A DNA stretch of 64,000 nt from Bordetella parapertussis. Lineage in GTDB: Bacteria; Pseudomonadota; Gammaproteobacteria; Burkholderiales; Burkholderiaceae_A. Shown in pieces: positions 55,557 to 62,332 of the stretch (position 1 is its first letter; each line of letters starts with the position of its first letter). A model generated the notes under the pieces. That model was not told where the DNA came from, did no database searches, and saw only the letters and a program-made list of their open reading frames with translations. The DNA is taken from positions 1-64,000 of the forward strand of contig CAMAZF010000003.1 of the NCBI GenBank assembly GCA_945862985.1, in the 5' to 3' direction. The translations under genes and the position numbers were made by a program.

Positions 55557-55903
55557 TCTTCAAGACGTTTGAGGGGGAGTCTCTCACCGAGTATCTGGAC
55601 TTCGAGTCGATTGAGACCACCGACCACGGGACGCTCACTGTGGAGGAGATTCAAGACTTCTCCGAGGACCACGTGACTGGCTCAGGTAGGCACTTTCGCT
55701 CTCTTCGAATCACGGCCGAATACAGCATCGCCCAACATGGAAGGCGCGTCTTGGAGAAGGTCGCCTGTACCGAGAATATGGGCGGGGGAGAGGTGGCCAT
55801 GGTCGACCGGGCTCACGGCGCTTGGACGCGGATTGAGCATGAGTCCAATCATGAGGAAAAGCTCAAGGCTCTCCAGCACGCCAAGAAGCTGGGCTATTGG
55901 TAG
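55553..55903 (+). CDS. Small acidic protein of unknown function
   Basis: I do not recognise this 116-residue protein. It is acidic in the first half and its C terminus is helical (EEKLKALQHAKKLGYW). There are no membrane segments and no signal peptide; one cysteine is in EKVACTEN. Coding is supported by the 4-bp overlap with the methyltransferase gene and by normal codon use. The overlap suggests that the two proteins work together or are at least made together. Confidence 0.75.
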   Translation: MIFKTFEGESLTEYLDFESIETTDHGTLTVEEIQDFSEDHVTGSGRHFRSLRITAEYSIAQHGRRVLEKVACTENMGGGEVAMVDRAHGAWTRIEHESNHEEKLKALQHAKKLGYW

Positions 55904-55917
55904 CCTTCAAGGCCTTT

Positions 55918-55945
55918 TTGCACAGTTCGGATCGTGGGCTATAAT
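55918..55945 (+). promoter_or_regulatory. Promoter of tRNA-Asn
   Basis: TTGCAC (55918-55923) and a perfect TATAAT (55940-55945) are 16 bp apart and lie just before the tRNA gene, with transcription expected to start about 5-7 bases upstream of it. A GC-rich discriminator (CTCGCC) after the -10 box is typical of stringently controlled stable-RNA promoters. Confidence 0.82.
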
Positions 55946-55956
55946 CTCGCCTTCTT

Positions 55957-56032
55957 TCCTCGATAGCTCAGTCGGTAGAGCGCCGGACTGTTAATCCGTA
56001 GGTCCCTGGTTCGAGCCCAGGTCGAGGAGCCA
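55957..56032 (+). tRNA. tRNA-Asn (anticodon GTT)
   Basis: The 76-base gene folds as a standard cloverleaf. Acceptor TCCTCGA pairs with TCGAGGA; the D-arm contains AGCTCAGTCGGTAGAGC; the T-arm is CTGGTTCGAGCCCAG. The anticodon is GTT at 55990-55992 in the loop CTGTTAA. The discriminator base is G and CCA is encoded. It is a single gene, with its own promoter and terminator. Confidence 0.98.
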
Positions 56033-56043
56033 CATTCCAAAAG

Positions 56044-56069
56044 AGCCCAGCAGCGATGTTGGGCTTTTT
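56044..56069 (+). terminator. Terminator after tRNA-Asn
   Basis: AGCCCA and TGGGCT form a 6-bp stem (56044-56049 with 56060-56065) and are followed by TTTT. It is 11 bases after the tRNA and ends its short transcript. Confidence 0.82.
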
Positions 56070-56093
56070 CTTTGCTGCGTGCGACTTACTCGG

Positions 56094-56651
56094 TCACGAT
56101 GCGCAATACTCATAAATGTCAGTGAGACTGCCGTCCTCATTCGCGCGACCTCCAGTTCGGGTCATGCCAGCCTTTTTCAGCACGGCCTGCGATGCGAGGT
56201 TCTCTGGTGCGACCGTTGCAATCACCCGTTTGAGGCTGAGCACTTGAGCGGCATAGCTCAGTAGCCCACTTAAGGCCTCAGTGGCAAAACCCAGCCCCCA
56301 ATGTGGACGTGCAAAGGCGTATTTGACTTCGACCTGCTCTTGCCCAGCCGGGTGAACGAGGCCAATGAATCCAATCACGCCAGGAGCCGATAGACACTCA
56401 ACCGCGAACATCCCATAGCCCCGAGTCTCGTAATTCCGTTGCGTCACGGAGAGCCATGCGCGGCAATCTGGTTCGCCAAGAGGCCTACCGTCGCCCACCC
56501 ATCTCATCGCATCGGTATCGCCATACACCCGAATCAGGCTATCCACGTCCGAATCGCACCAACGCCGAACGACCAATCTTCTCGTCTCAAAGACGACCCT
56601 CCGAGACTCATCTGGGCCTACTGAATGTTGAGTGGACATGGGCCGGGTCAT
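56094..56651 (-). CDS. GNAT-family acetyltransferase (RimJ/RimL-like)
   Basis: This 185-residue N-acetyltransferase of the Acetyltransf_3 type has the N-terminal ETRRLVVRRW and the acetyl-CoA-binding core in FARPHWGLGFATEALSGLLSYA, followed by ATVAPENLASQAVLKKAGM. Relatives acetylate ribosomal-protein N termini or small amines. The start overlaps the regulator stop (TGATG), so it is the third gene of a small operon. The target is not known. Confidence 0.9.
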   Translation of the reverse strand: MTRPMSTQHSVGPDESRRVVFETRRLVVRRWCDSDVDSLIRVYGDTDAMRWVGDGRPLGEPDCRAWLSVTQRNYETRGYGMFAVECLSAPGVIGFIGLVHPAGQEQVEVKYAFARPHWGLGFATEALSGLLSYAAQVLSLKRVIATVAPENLASQAVLKKAGMTRTGGRANEDGSLTDIYEYCAS

Positions 56652-56959
56652 CAGTCAGATGCCCTCGGAAGCCACAGGGCCAGGCGATCAAGATAGGATC
56701 GAAACGCGCCCTTCCCTCGTTCGCTCAGAGCGTAGTAGGTCACCGGCTTTCGCTCGCGAAACTGCTTGCTGACATCGATGTAGCCAGCAGTCTCAAGCTT
56801 GTGGAGATGAGTCCCGAGGTTGCCGTCTGTCGCATTTACAACACGCTTGAGTGCCGTGAACTCCATTCGCTCAACCCCGGCGAGGGCTGCCATGATGGCT
56901 AGCCTGAGCCTCGAATGAATGAGGTCATCGATCTCCGTGTGGTCATAGCTCGCAGTCAC
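56651..56959 (-). CDS. Winged-helix transcriptional regulator
   Basis: This 102-residue regulator consists of little more than a MarR/ArsR-like winged helix: IHSRLRLAIMAALAGVERMEFTALKR, then the recognition-helix region TDGNLGTHLHKLETAGYIDV, and a wing with ERKPVTYYALSERGKGAFRSYL. Such 'HTH-27' proteins are often encoded next to membrane proteins. It starts with GTG and overlaps the membrane-protein stop by 4 bp. A perfect palindrome upstream of the operon is its likely binding site. Confidence 0.88.
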   Translation of the reverse strand: MTASYDHTEIDDLIHSRLRLAIMAALAGVERMEFTALKRVVNATDGNLGTHLHKLETAGYIDVSKQFRERKPVTYYALSERGKGAFRSYLDRLALWLPRASD

Positions 56960-57561
56960 GCCGATTGGGTCTCCGAGGCCAGTAAGCGTCGACGCTCAAA
57001 TGTAAGCAATATCCCCGGAACGACCTGCAGAAGGAGAATGAGAACCGCATAAGCAAGCATGATGATCGGGCCTGTCATCAAGAACAAGGGAATGGACGCT
57101 AGCCACCATAGAACCCCGACATTTCTGAGCCACCCAATTCCCGCCAGTGTGCCGTGAAGGAAGAACGCCATGCCAGACAGAGTGGCATATACCCCGGCCA
57201 GGGAGCGCCCAGGGAGCGCGCCGATGGCAAGTCCAGCTAGGGCTATCGTCAAGCCGCACACGCCAAATGCTATCCAAACTCGCCCAATCAAATAGCCATC
57301 CCGACTCTCTGCGCCCTCCACCCTTCTATCTCGCGCTGAGGCCCAGAAGGTATACGCATAGCCAATCACCACGACGAGCAGCCAGACCAAAGTTGAGTTG
57401 AGGCGATTGATGAGGTCTCGCTCGATCAGGATCCAGATGGCCACTTGCGCAATTGCCACGAGCAATCCCCAGACCACAAAGTAATGGCCACCCAGCACCG
57501 TGACACGGCGACTGCTTTCCATCAGTTGGCGAATGAATGCGAGATCATCTGAGGTCGACAT
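56956..57561 (-). CDS. Membrane protein of unknown function
   Basis: This 201-residue protein has about six hydrophobic segments (near 24-45, 55-75, 92-112, 120-140, 150-165 and 165-188) and short charged ends. I do not recognise a named family. It is the first gene of an operon with the winged-helix regulator and the acetyltransferase, with overlapping starts and stops. This arrangement is common for a regulator that controls its own membrane partner. Confidence 0.85.
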   Translation of the reverse strand: MSTSDDLAFIRQLMESSRRVTVLGGHYFVVWGLLVAIAQVAIWILIERDLINRLNSTLVWLLVVVIGYAYTFWASARDRRVEGAESRDGYLIGRVWIAFGVCGLTIALAGLAIGALPGRSLAGVYATLSGMAFFLHGTLAGIGWLRNVGVLWWLASIPLFLMTGPIIMLAYAVLILLLQVVPGILLTFERRRLLASETQSA

Positions 57562-57580
57562 ATTTTGGGCTCCTGGTGTT

Positions 57581-57599
57581 TACTCTTAATTTAAGAGTA
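57581..57599. promoter_or_regulatory. Palindromic operator upstream of the membrane protein/regulator operon
   Basis: TACTCTTAA-T-TTAAGAGTA is a perfect inverted repeat with 9-bp arms and a 1-base centre, 19 bp upstream of the membrane-protein start codon. Its size suits a dimeric winged-helix regulator, and it would cover the operon promoter. This points to autoregulation. The rest of the 150-bp gap to the amidohydrolase gene shows no other clear motif. Confidence 0.8.
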
Positions 57600-57711
57600 C
57601 TCTGAAATTAAGAAATATGTCAATCGCCCCACCTGCCTGTCCTGCCCCGGGATGTCCCAAGCGGAGCGCTATGATCTGACCACTTGAGTCGCTCCCCAGT
57701 CGAGAGGTGCC

Positions 57712-58677
57712 ATGAGCTGTTTGTCTCGGTGTATGACCGCCCTACTCTGTTCAGTGTTCATTCAGGCATCCGCGCAGGCGGAGGCTCTGCCCCTCCCCGA
57801 ATCCATTGAACTCGCGAAAACAGTCCCCATCGCTGATGTGCACATGCACCTGGTTGACCTGTCCGCCCAAGCGCATCAGGCGCAGATGGATCGAAATGGG
57901 GTCCGATGGGGAGGTGGTGTGGGCCGAACGGGGAAGTCGGCCCCTGATCCGGATCAAGTCATTGCATTGCTAGGAAAGCGTTACTTCCGAGGCATTGGGC
58001 AGGAGGACTTCACTCGTGTGTTCTACTCCGAGGGAGCCGACGGCCTTCTCGATCCCGAGAGCATCGCCTTCAAGGAGATGTTTGAGGTTGCAGATGAGTT
58101 GCTGAGAGAACGCCGAGCGTATGGCTTTGGAGAACTACACATCGACAACTCCAAGTCCTTTTCCAGTTATCAGTTCGCTCGACGAATCCCGCTCGACAAC
58201 CCCGTCATGCGTCAGATCTACACGTTGGCCAACCAGCATGGAGCCTTCGTTCAGATCCACATGCAGGCCGATCATCCAGAAAACATGGCTGCTCTCGAGT
58301 CCTATCTTCGGGCGTTTCCAAAGGCCAGAACCGTGCTCTCACACGGTCTTGGCTACTCCAAGCAACCCATGCTGAGAGCGCTGCTGGGGCGTCACCCCAA
58401 TTTGTTTCTGGAGCTCTCCAGAAAAGGCGGAACCCTGAATGAGAAAGAGGCCGCTCGGGTCTTCAGTCTGGAAGGCGCTCCGAAAGACTTTTGGCTCAAG
58501 ACCATCGAGGAGTATCCAGACCGCTTCATGGTGGGGAGCGACACGCACTCGCCGGATGAGTACAAGTACGATGAGGTGATGCAAGAGTTTCGGACCTCTC
58601 TCTTCCCATTTCTGAAGCCCTCAACACTCAAGCTCGTCGCGCACGGCAACGCCATCAGGGAGTTCCGACTCGAATGA
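57712..58677 (+). CDS. Secreted amidohydrolase-family protein
   Basis: This 321-residue TIM-barrel metal hydrolase of the amidohydrolase-2 type has an N-terminal signal peptide (hydrophobic MTALLCSVFIQASAQA; cleavage near AQA-EAL), so it should be periplasmic. Metal residues visible are HMH in IADVHMHLVD, His in FVQIHMQAD, His in TVLSHGLGYS and the Asp in MVGSDTHSPDE. Relatives hydrolyse lactones or decarboxylate aromatic acids. The stop overlaps the YciI-like gene by 4 bp. Confidence 0.88.
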   Translation: MSCLSRCMTALLCSVFIQASAQAEALPLPESIELAKTVPIADVHMHLVDLSAQAHQAQMDRNGVRWGGGVGRTGKSAPDPDQVIALLGKRYFRGIGQEDFTRVFYSEGADGLLDPESIAFKEMFEVADELLRERRAYGFGELHIDNSKSFSSYQFARRIPLDNPVMRQIYTLANQHGAFVQIHMQADHPENMAALESYLRAFPKARTVLSHGLGYSKQPMLRALLGRHPNLFLELSRKGGTLNEKEAARVFSLEGAPKDFWLKTIEEYPDRFMVGSDTHSPDEYKYDEVMQEFRTSLFPFLKPSTLKLVAHGNAIREFRLE

Positions 58678-59000
58678 AGATCCTTCTCTCCGTCATTGAT
58701 TCCCAAACGGGTACCGCAGATGCCATTGAGATGTCCCGCATCAAGGTGTTCAACGACAAACTACGCCAAGCAGGGCAGTTTCTTTTCGCTGATGGGCTGT
58801 GCGCTCCGCATCAGGCGTGGGTCTGCGATCACCGCTCTGGTCAAGCATCAATCCTGCCAGGTACTTTGCACACCGAAACCGAGTATCTGTCTGGCTTCTG
58901 GTTACTGGAAGTCGAGAGCATTGAACAGGCCAAAACCATTGCGATGGAGGCCTCCAGCTGCTGCAATCGTCGAGTCGAGCTCCGGCCGTGCATGTCGTGA
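58674..59000 (+). CDS. YciI/DGPF-like small protein
   Basis: This 108-residue protein looks like a YCII-related (ferredoxin-like fold) protein. It has an N-terminal beta strand MKILLSVIDSQ, a helix with IEMSRIKVFNDKLRQAG, then FWLLEVESIEQAKTIAMEASSC. The His-Asp pair of classical YciI enzymes is not clear, so function is open. Its start overlaps the amidohydrolase gene and its end overlaps the DUF167 gene, so all three are co-translated. Confidence 0.72.
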   Translation: MKILLSVIDSQTGTADAIEMSRIKVFNDKLRQAGQFLFADGLCAPHQAWVCDHRSGQASILPGTLHTETEYLSGFWLLEVESIEQAKTIAMEASSCCNRRVELRPCMS

Positions 59001-59248
59001 CCGTCTACGTGCAGCCCGGGGCCAGTCAGACCCGATTGGTGGGGCTACACGATGGCATGCCAAAAATTTCACTCCAGGCCAAGCCGATCGAAGGTGAGGC
59101 CAACAAGGCGCTCCTTGCGTTTCTGTCGAAGCTACTCTGTACGCCTAAGTCGACCCTGGGAATCTCTTCTGGCCACAACAGCCGTATCAAGCGCATTGAA
59201 ATGCCGAAGGAATGTGCAGCGCAGTTGACCGCTCTGGCTCTAGCGTAA
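58988..59248 (+). CDS. DUF167 (YggU-like) family protein
   Basis: This 86-residue protein has the DUF167 pattern: VTVYVQPGASQTRLVG at the start, then ISLQAKPIEGEANKALLAFLSKLL and GHNSRIKRIEM. Length matches the family; function is unknown. The GTG start at 58988 lies 13 bp inside the YciI-like gene. The 76 bp between its stop and the FccB-like stop show no clear terminator. Confidence 0.88.
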   Translation: MHVVTVYVQPGASQTRLVGLHDGMPKISLQAKPIEGEANKALLAFLSKLLCTPKSTLGISSGHNSRIKRIEMPKECAAQLTALALA

Positions 59249-59324
59249 CGTGATTCGTTCCCTGGTGATGAAGCGTGACCCGCGCAAAGACTGCTTGGTC
59301 ACCAAATCTACGCCTTCCCGATTA

Positions 59325-60767
59325 TCACGAAAATGAGTCGGCCATCAGTGTGTGGAACCAGGTGAACATCTGGCGGTAGTTTTTGTTGCTGATATTGGCA
59401 GCTTCGACGGCTCCAGCACCCACCGTGCTGCCCCGATTGGCAGCTACCATCATCTTGGTCGATGCAGCATCGTATTGATACACGGCTGTCAACCAAGAGG
59501 CGGTGTTCGCGGTGATCGGTGAATAGCAAGCCGAGTTGGCCACTGGCTGTGCATCGGGTTGGGCGCCATCTAACAGGCGAACGATTGCGTCAGCGCAGAT
59601 CTTTGCCTCCTGGTTGCCCACATGCCCCGCCTTAGGCAGACCACACAATGCGGCGTCGCCAATGACATGCACATAGGGCACAGCCGTCGATTCGTAACTC
59701 AACACATTCACCACGCACCACCGACCGCTACTGCTGTTGTTCAAACCCGCTTGAGCCAGCCAACCACCTTGATCGGCGTCATCCAAGTCGCCTGCACCAA
59801 TGCCTGCTGCTCGGTGAGCCGGAATGGGATTGACCACTCGAGCTGAGATAGTCACCGCGCCGTTGTCGTAGCTCACGACCTTGGTGTCTGGGTTGATTGA
59901 GATTCCCGAGACACCAGGCCGATAGTCGATCACGCCGCCGTGAATAACTGAAAATGCATGCGAAAAACTCTCCCGCTCGGCCTGTATGCCCGCATTCTCA
60001 TCTAGAACCACCACCTTGCAGTTTCCACGCCCGGTATTTTTTAGGGTGTCGGCAATCAAGCAGGCGCGCTCATATGGGCCAGGTGGGCAGCGATAGGGGG
60101 CAAGGGGAATAGTCATTACAAAAATATCGCCGTCGACCATGGCATCAAGCTGCAGCTTAAGTAAATCCGTCTGCGCGCCAGCGCGCCATGCGTGAGGTGT
60201 CTTGCTATCGTAGTCACGGGTACTCAGTCCGTACGCGGGCATGAACTCCACACCTGGTGCGACAACCAGTCGGTCATATGACAAGGACGTGCCATCACTC
60301 AAAGACACATGGCGATTCGCCGCATCCAAAGCCATGACTCGGGCGCTACGCCGTACAACGCCATAGCGACTAACCAATTCGTCATGCCCGTAGGCCAGTT
60401 GCTTTGTGCTCAGAGTGCCATTGAGAACCAAATTACTCATTATGTTGGAGGTGTAGGCGACATCTGGCTCAACCAGGGTGACGCCCATATTTGCCCCGCC
60501 CCACAAGCGTAGATACTTGGCTACTGTAGCGCCAGCCATGCCGCCGCCGACCACTACTACTCGACCGCTGGGCCCGGAATTGCTAATCGGGTTGCTGGTA
60601 TCGCCCGTGTTGCTGCCGCGATCGCTGTAGTGGTGGTCGTCATCGGATGTTTCATCATCTCGGTCGCTGTCGGCCCAGAGCCGGCCAGGGATGGCGCTGG
60701 CGCTTGCGGCAGCCATGGCCAAAACTAACCATCGACGACGGGATAGGGTTCGATTGCTGATCTTCAT
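59325..60767 (-). CDS. FccB-like sulfide dehydrogenase flavoprotein, Tat-exported
   Basis: This 480-residue FAD enzyme is related to the flavocytochrome c sulfide dehydrogenase flavoprotein and to SQR. A Tat signal (SRRRWLVLAMAAASA, residues 9-23) is followed by a low-complexity Asp/Ser/Asn-rich linker (about 32-66) and the FAD motif VVVGGGMAGATVAKY (71-85). Other family elements are RLVVAPGVEFMP, PLAPYRCPPGPYERA with a conserved Cys, HVIGDAALCGLPKAGHVGN and a C-terminal WFHTLMADSF. It should be periplasmic and pass electrons to the cytochrome encoded 13 bp upstream. ATG 60767 has CGAGGAG before it. Sulfide as substrate is likely but not certain. Confidence 0.9.
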   Translation of the reverse strand: MKISNRTLSRRRWLVLAMAAASASAIPGRLWADSDRDDETSDDDHHYSDRGSNTGDTSNPISNSGPSGRVVVVGGGMAGATVAKYLRLWGGANMGVTLVEPDVAYTSNIMSNLVLNGTLSTKQLAYGHDELVSRYGVVRRSARVMALDAANRHVSLSDGTSLSYDRLVVAPGVEFMPAYGLSTRDYDSKTPHAWRAGAQTDLLKLQLDAMVDGDIFVMTIPLAPYRCPPGPYERACLIADTLKNTGRGNCKVVVLDENAGIQAERESFSHAFSVIHGGVIDYRPGVSGISINPDTKVVSYDNGAVTISARVVNPIPAHRAAGIGAGDLDDADQGGWLAQAGLNNSSSGRWCVVNVLSYESTAVPYVHVIGDAALCGLPKAGHVGNQEAKICADAIVRLLDGAQPDAQPVANSACYSPITANTASWLTAVYQYDAASTKMMVAANRGSTVGAGAVEAANISNKNYRQMFTWFHTLMADSFS

Positions 60768-60780
60768 GCTGCGCTCCTCG

Positions 60781-61728
60781 TCACTGTTTAAGGTAAGCCA
60801 CGATGGCCTGCAATTGAGCTTCGGTAAAGCCTTGGGCATGAGCGGTCATAATCGACTGGCTCGGCGCGCCCTCTTGACCATTGAAGAATTCGAAAACCTC
60901 GCTCACTTCGCCACCACGGATGTTTTCAAAACCTCCGGTACCGCCGGTGCCATGGCACTGAAAGCAGTTGGAGGCGAGTAAACGGCCGTAAGTGCTTGAC
61001 GTGGACACATCAGGTGTTACGAGCGATGTGTCGCCCGAGTTGTCGACGGACACAGCGTTGCCCACTGCGGATGATTGCTTGAAGCCGTTGTGCGAATTGC
61101 CCTCATCGTCGAGGTGTGCTTCAAAGTGCTTGACCGCAGCGGAGCCGACAACGGTAAACCCCCCGGTGGGCAGGAGTTGCTTGACGTCATCATCACTGAC
61201 TGACTCGTCGCGCATATCAATGCGCTTGCCCTTGTTACGCATGTAGGCACGGTCACCATCTGAGATGTTGATCCCATTAGAGGGGTCGCCATCTGAGTCC
61301 AGCGACTGCAAAGCCTGCAACATACGCACCACTCTTGGGTCGGTGGTGTCTGCGCCGGGTATCAAGTCAGTTGGCCGAATTTCGGTCATACCCTTACGCA
61401 TCTCCACCGTGCCAAACAGCAAATTGCCCGCGAAGAAGCTCATGATTTCACCGGGTACAAACTCGAAGTTGCCAGCCTGCTTGACTAAATATCCCGCTTC
61501 ATCCAAATAGTCTGAGGCAGTCAAACCACTAGTGCTACTTGAGCTGTACTCCAGCCCAGACACCGGGGCGTCGATGAAGGTCGCCACCTGTATGGCGGGG
61601 GTGTCTAAACTACTGCTCACACGCGGGGCAGTGCCCTCGCCCCCACACGCGGCTAAAGTCACAAACACGCACAATGCGAAAGCCCGGTGGTATGCCTGCC
61701 TCGTCTTCACAGTCTTCATGGTTTTCAT
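60781..61728 (-). CDS. Lipoprotein with a C-terminal monohaem cytochrome c domain
   Basis: This protein of about 315 residues has a lipoprotein signal with lipobox LAAC (Cys28). Residues about 45-150 form a module with FIDAPVSGLEYSSSSTSG, FEFVPGEIMSFFAG and LQSLDSDGDPSNGINISDGD, the last like a calcium-binding loop. The C terminus has a single haem site CFQCH (Cys255, Cys258, His259) and an axial Met in SIMTAHAQGFTE (Met294). It should be membrane-anchored on the periplasmic side and accept electrons from the FccB-like protein. This is not the usual di-haem FccA. An ATG at 61719 is better spaced from GAGGAG and may be the true start. Confidence 0.87.
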   Translation of the reverse strand: MKTMKTVKTRQAYHRAFALCVFVTLAACGGEGTAPRVSSSLDTPAIQVATFIDAPVSGLEYSSSSTSGLTASDYLDEAGYLVKQAGNFEFVPGEIMSFFAGNLLFGTVEMRKGMTEIRPTDLIPGADTTDPRVVRMLQALQSLDSDGDPSNGINISDGDRAYMRNKGKRIDMRDESVSDDDVKQLLPTGGFTVVGSAAVKHFEAHLDDEGNSHNGFKQSSAVGNAVSVDNSGDTSLVTPDVSTSSTYGRLLASNCFQCHGTGGTGGFENIRGGEVSEVFEFFNGQEGAPSQSIMTAHAQGFTEAQLQAIVAYLKQ

Positions 61729-61795
61729 TTCTCCTCACAATGCATTCAAAACACGCCACCCTCAATTGTCACCAGCCTGTAGGTTTGACCACGAG

Positions 61796-61874
61796 AATCC
61801 CCCACTCTCTCGGTTTGAGGGGATTACTTGCTTGTTTACTCATGGATTGAACTCCCCAGAGGTATGAGCCTCTG
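61796..61874. repeat. Two short hairpins in the gap upstream of the cytochrome gene
   Basis: AATCCCC (61796-61802) pairs with GGGGATT (61819-61825), and CAGAGG (61857-61862) pairs with CCTCTG (61869-61874). They lie in the 209-bp gap between the PepSY gene and the cytochrome gene. Neither is followed by a T-run on the minus strand, so they are not convincing terminators. They may be promoter-region symmetry elements or chance. Confidence 0.4.
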
Positions 61875-61908
61875 AGAAGCCTGAGATTGTTAATACTGCC
61901 TAGCCTTC

Positions 61909-61925
61909 CTTAACCGACCCTTAAG
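61909..61925 (+). promoter_or_regulatory. CTTAAC-N5-CTTAAG direct repeat, PmrA/QseB-type response-regulator box
   Basis: Two CTTAA hexamers 11 bp apart (61909-61914 and 61920-61925) match the tandem layout bound by OmpR-class regulators of the PmrA/QseB branch (YTTAA-N6-YTTAA). The site is about 180 bp upstream of the cytochrome start and just beyond the PepSY stop. A response regulator gene of the OmpR class lies 400 bp away, so control of the cytochrome/FccB operon by it is a reasonable guess. Confidence 0.55.
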
Positions 61926-61937
61926 CAGCCGAGCACG

Positions 61938-62201
61938 TCAATCCCTTTCCACTTTCAGGACCTTCAAAGTCACTGGATCCAGGTAGAGCTCCACTCTCTG
62001 ACCATCCGGACGTCGCGCCTTTACCTCAAAGCAGCCCCTAGATTTCTGAACATGGGCCACCTCGTAACCTGCGCCAACCAACTGAGACTTCACCTCCTGC
62101 TCATTCTTCATGGGCTGAGAGCCCGCGTCACACTTTGAACTTGCAAGAGCGGCCGTGGCCACCCACACTGAGGCCAGGGAGACCAAAAGCGTTTTCTTCA
62201 T
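61938..62201 (-). CDS. Periplasmic PepSY-domain protein
   Basis: This 87-residue exported protein has a signal peptide (MKKTLLVSLASVWVATAALA, cleavage near ALA-SSK). A single PepSY-type domain follows, with EVKSQLVGAGYEVAHVQKSRGCFEVKARRPDGQRVELYLDP (quoted here only as start EVKSQL and end YLDP) ending VLKVERD. The two mature cysteines, in SSKCDAG and RGCFEV, could form a disulfide. It is divergent from the two-component genes, a frequent arrangement in which the PepSY protein is part of the sensed or regulated function. ATG 62201 has AGAGGA upstream. Confidence 0.88.
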   Translation of the reverse strand: MKKTLLVSLASVWVATAALASSKCDAGSQPMKNEQEVKSQLVGAGYEVAHVQKSRGCFEVKARRPDGQRVELYLDPVTLKVLKVERD

Positions 62202-62273
62202 TTGTCGAATTCCTCTCATTAAGAGTAAGTAGCACTGCGAGACGAACGATCTCCGTCAAGCCTGAGGGAAACA

Positions 62274-62298
62274 TTAATTTTTTCTCGCCAAAAATTAA
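62274..62298. repeat. Inverted repeat in the PepSY/response-regulator divergent promoter
   Basis: TTAATTTTT (62274-62282) and AAAAATTAA (62290-62298) form a perfect 9-bp inverted repeat with a 7-base spacer (TCTCGCC). It lies 35 bp before the response-regulator start and 73 bp before the PepSY start. It also contains two ATTAA words 21 bp apart, about two helix turns, so it could be a response-regulator site or an AT-rich promoter element. Confidence 0.6.
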
Positions 62299-62332
62299 GC
62301 ATCCGTTCAGCTTTGCACCCTAAGCTCAGCCT

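Noticed and set aside
55957-56093. A genomic-island attachment site at the tRNA-Asn gene.
   Set aside because: No integrase gene and no repeat of the tRNA 3' end were seen downstream, and the following genes look like ordinary chromosomal genes.
61796-61874. A Rho-independent terminator for the PepSY gene.
   Set aside because: The two hairpins lack a T-run in the direction of PepSY transcription, and one has a 16-base loop.
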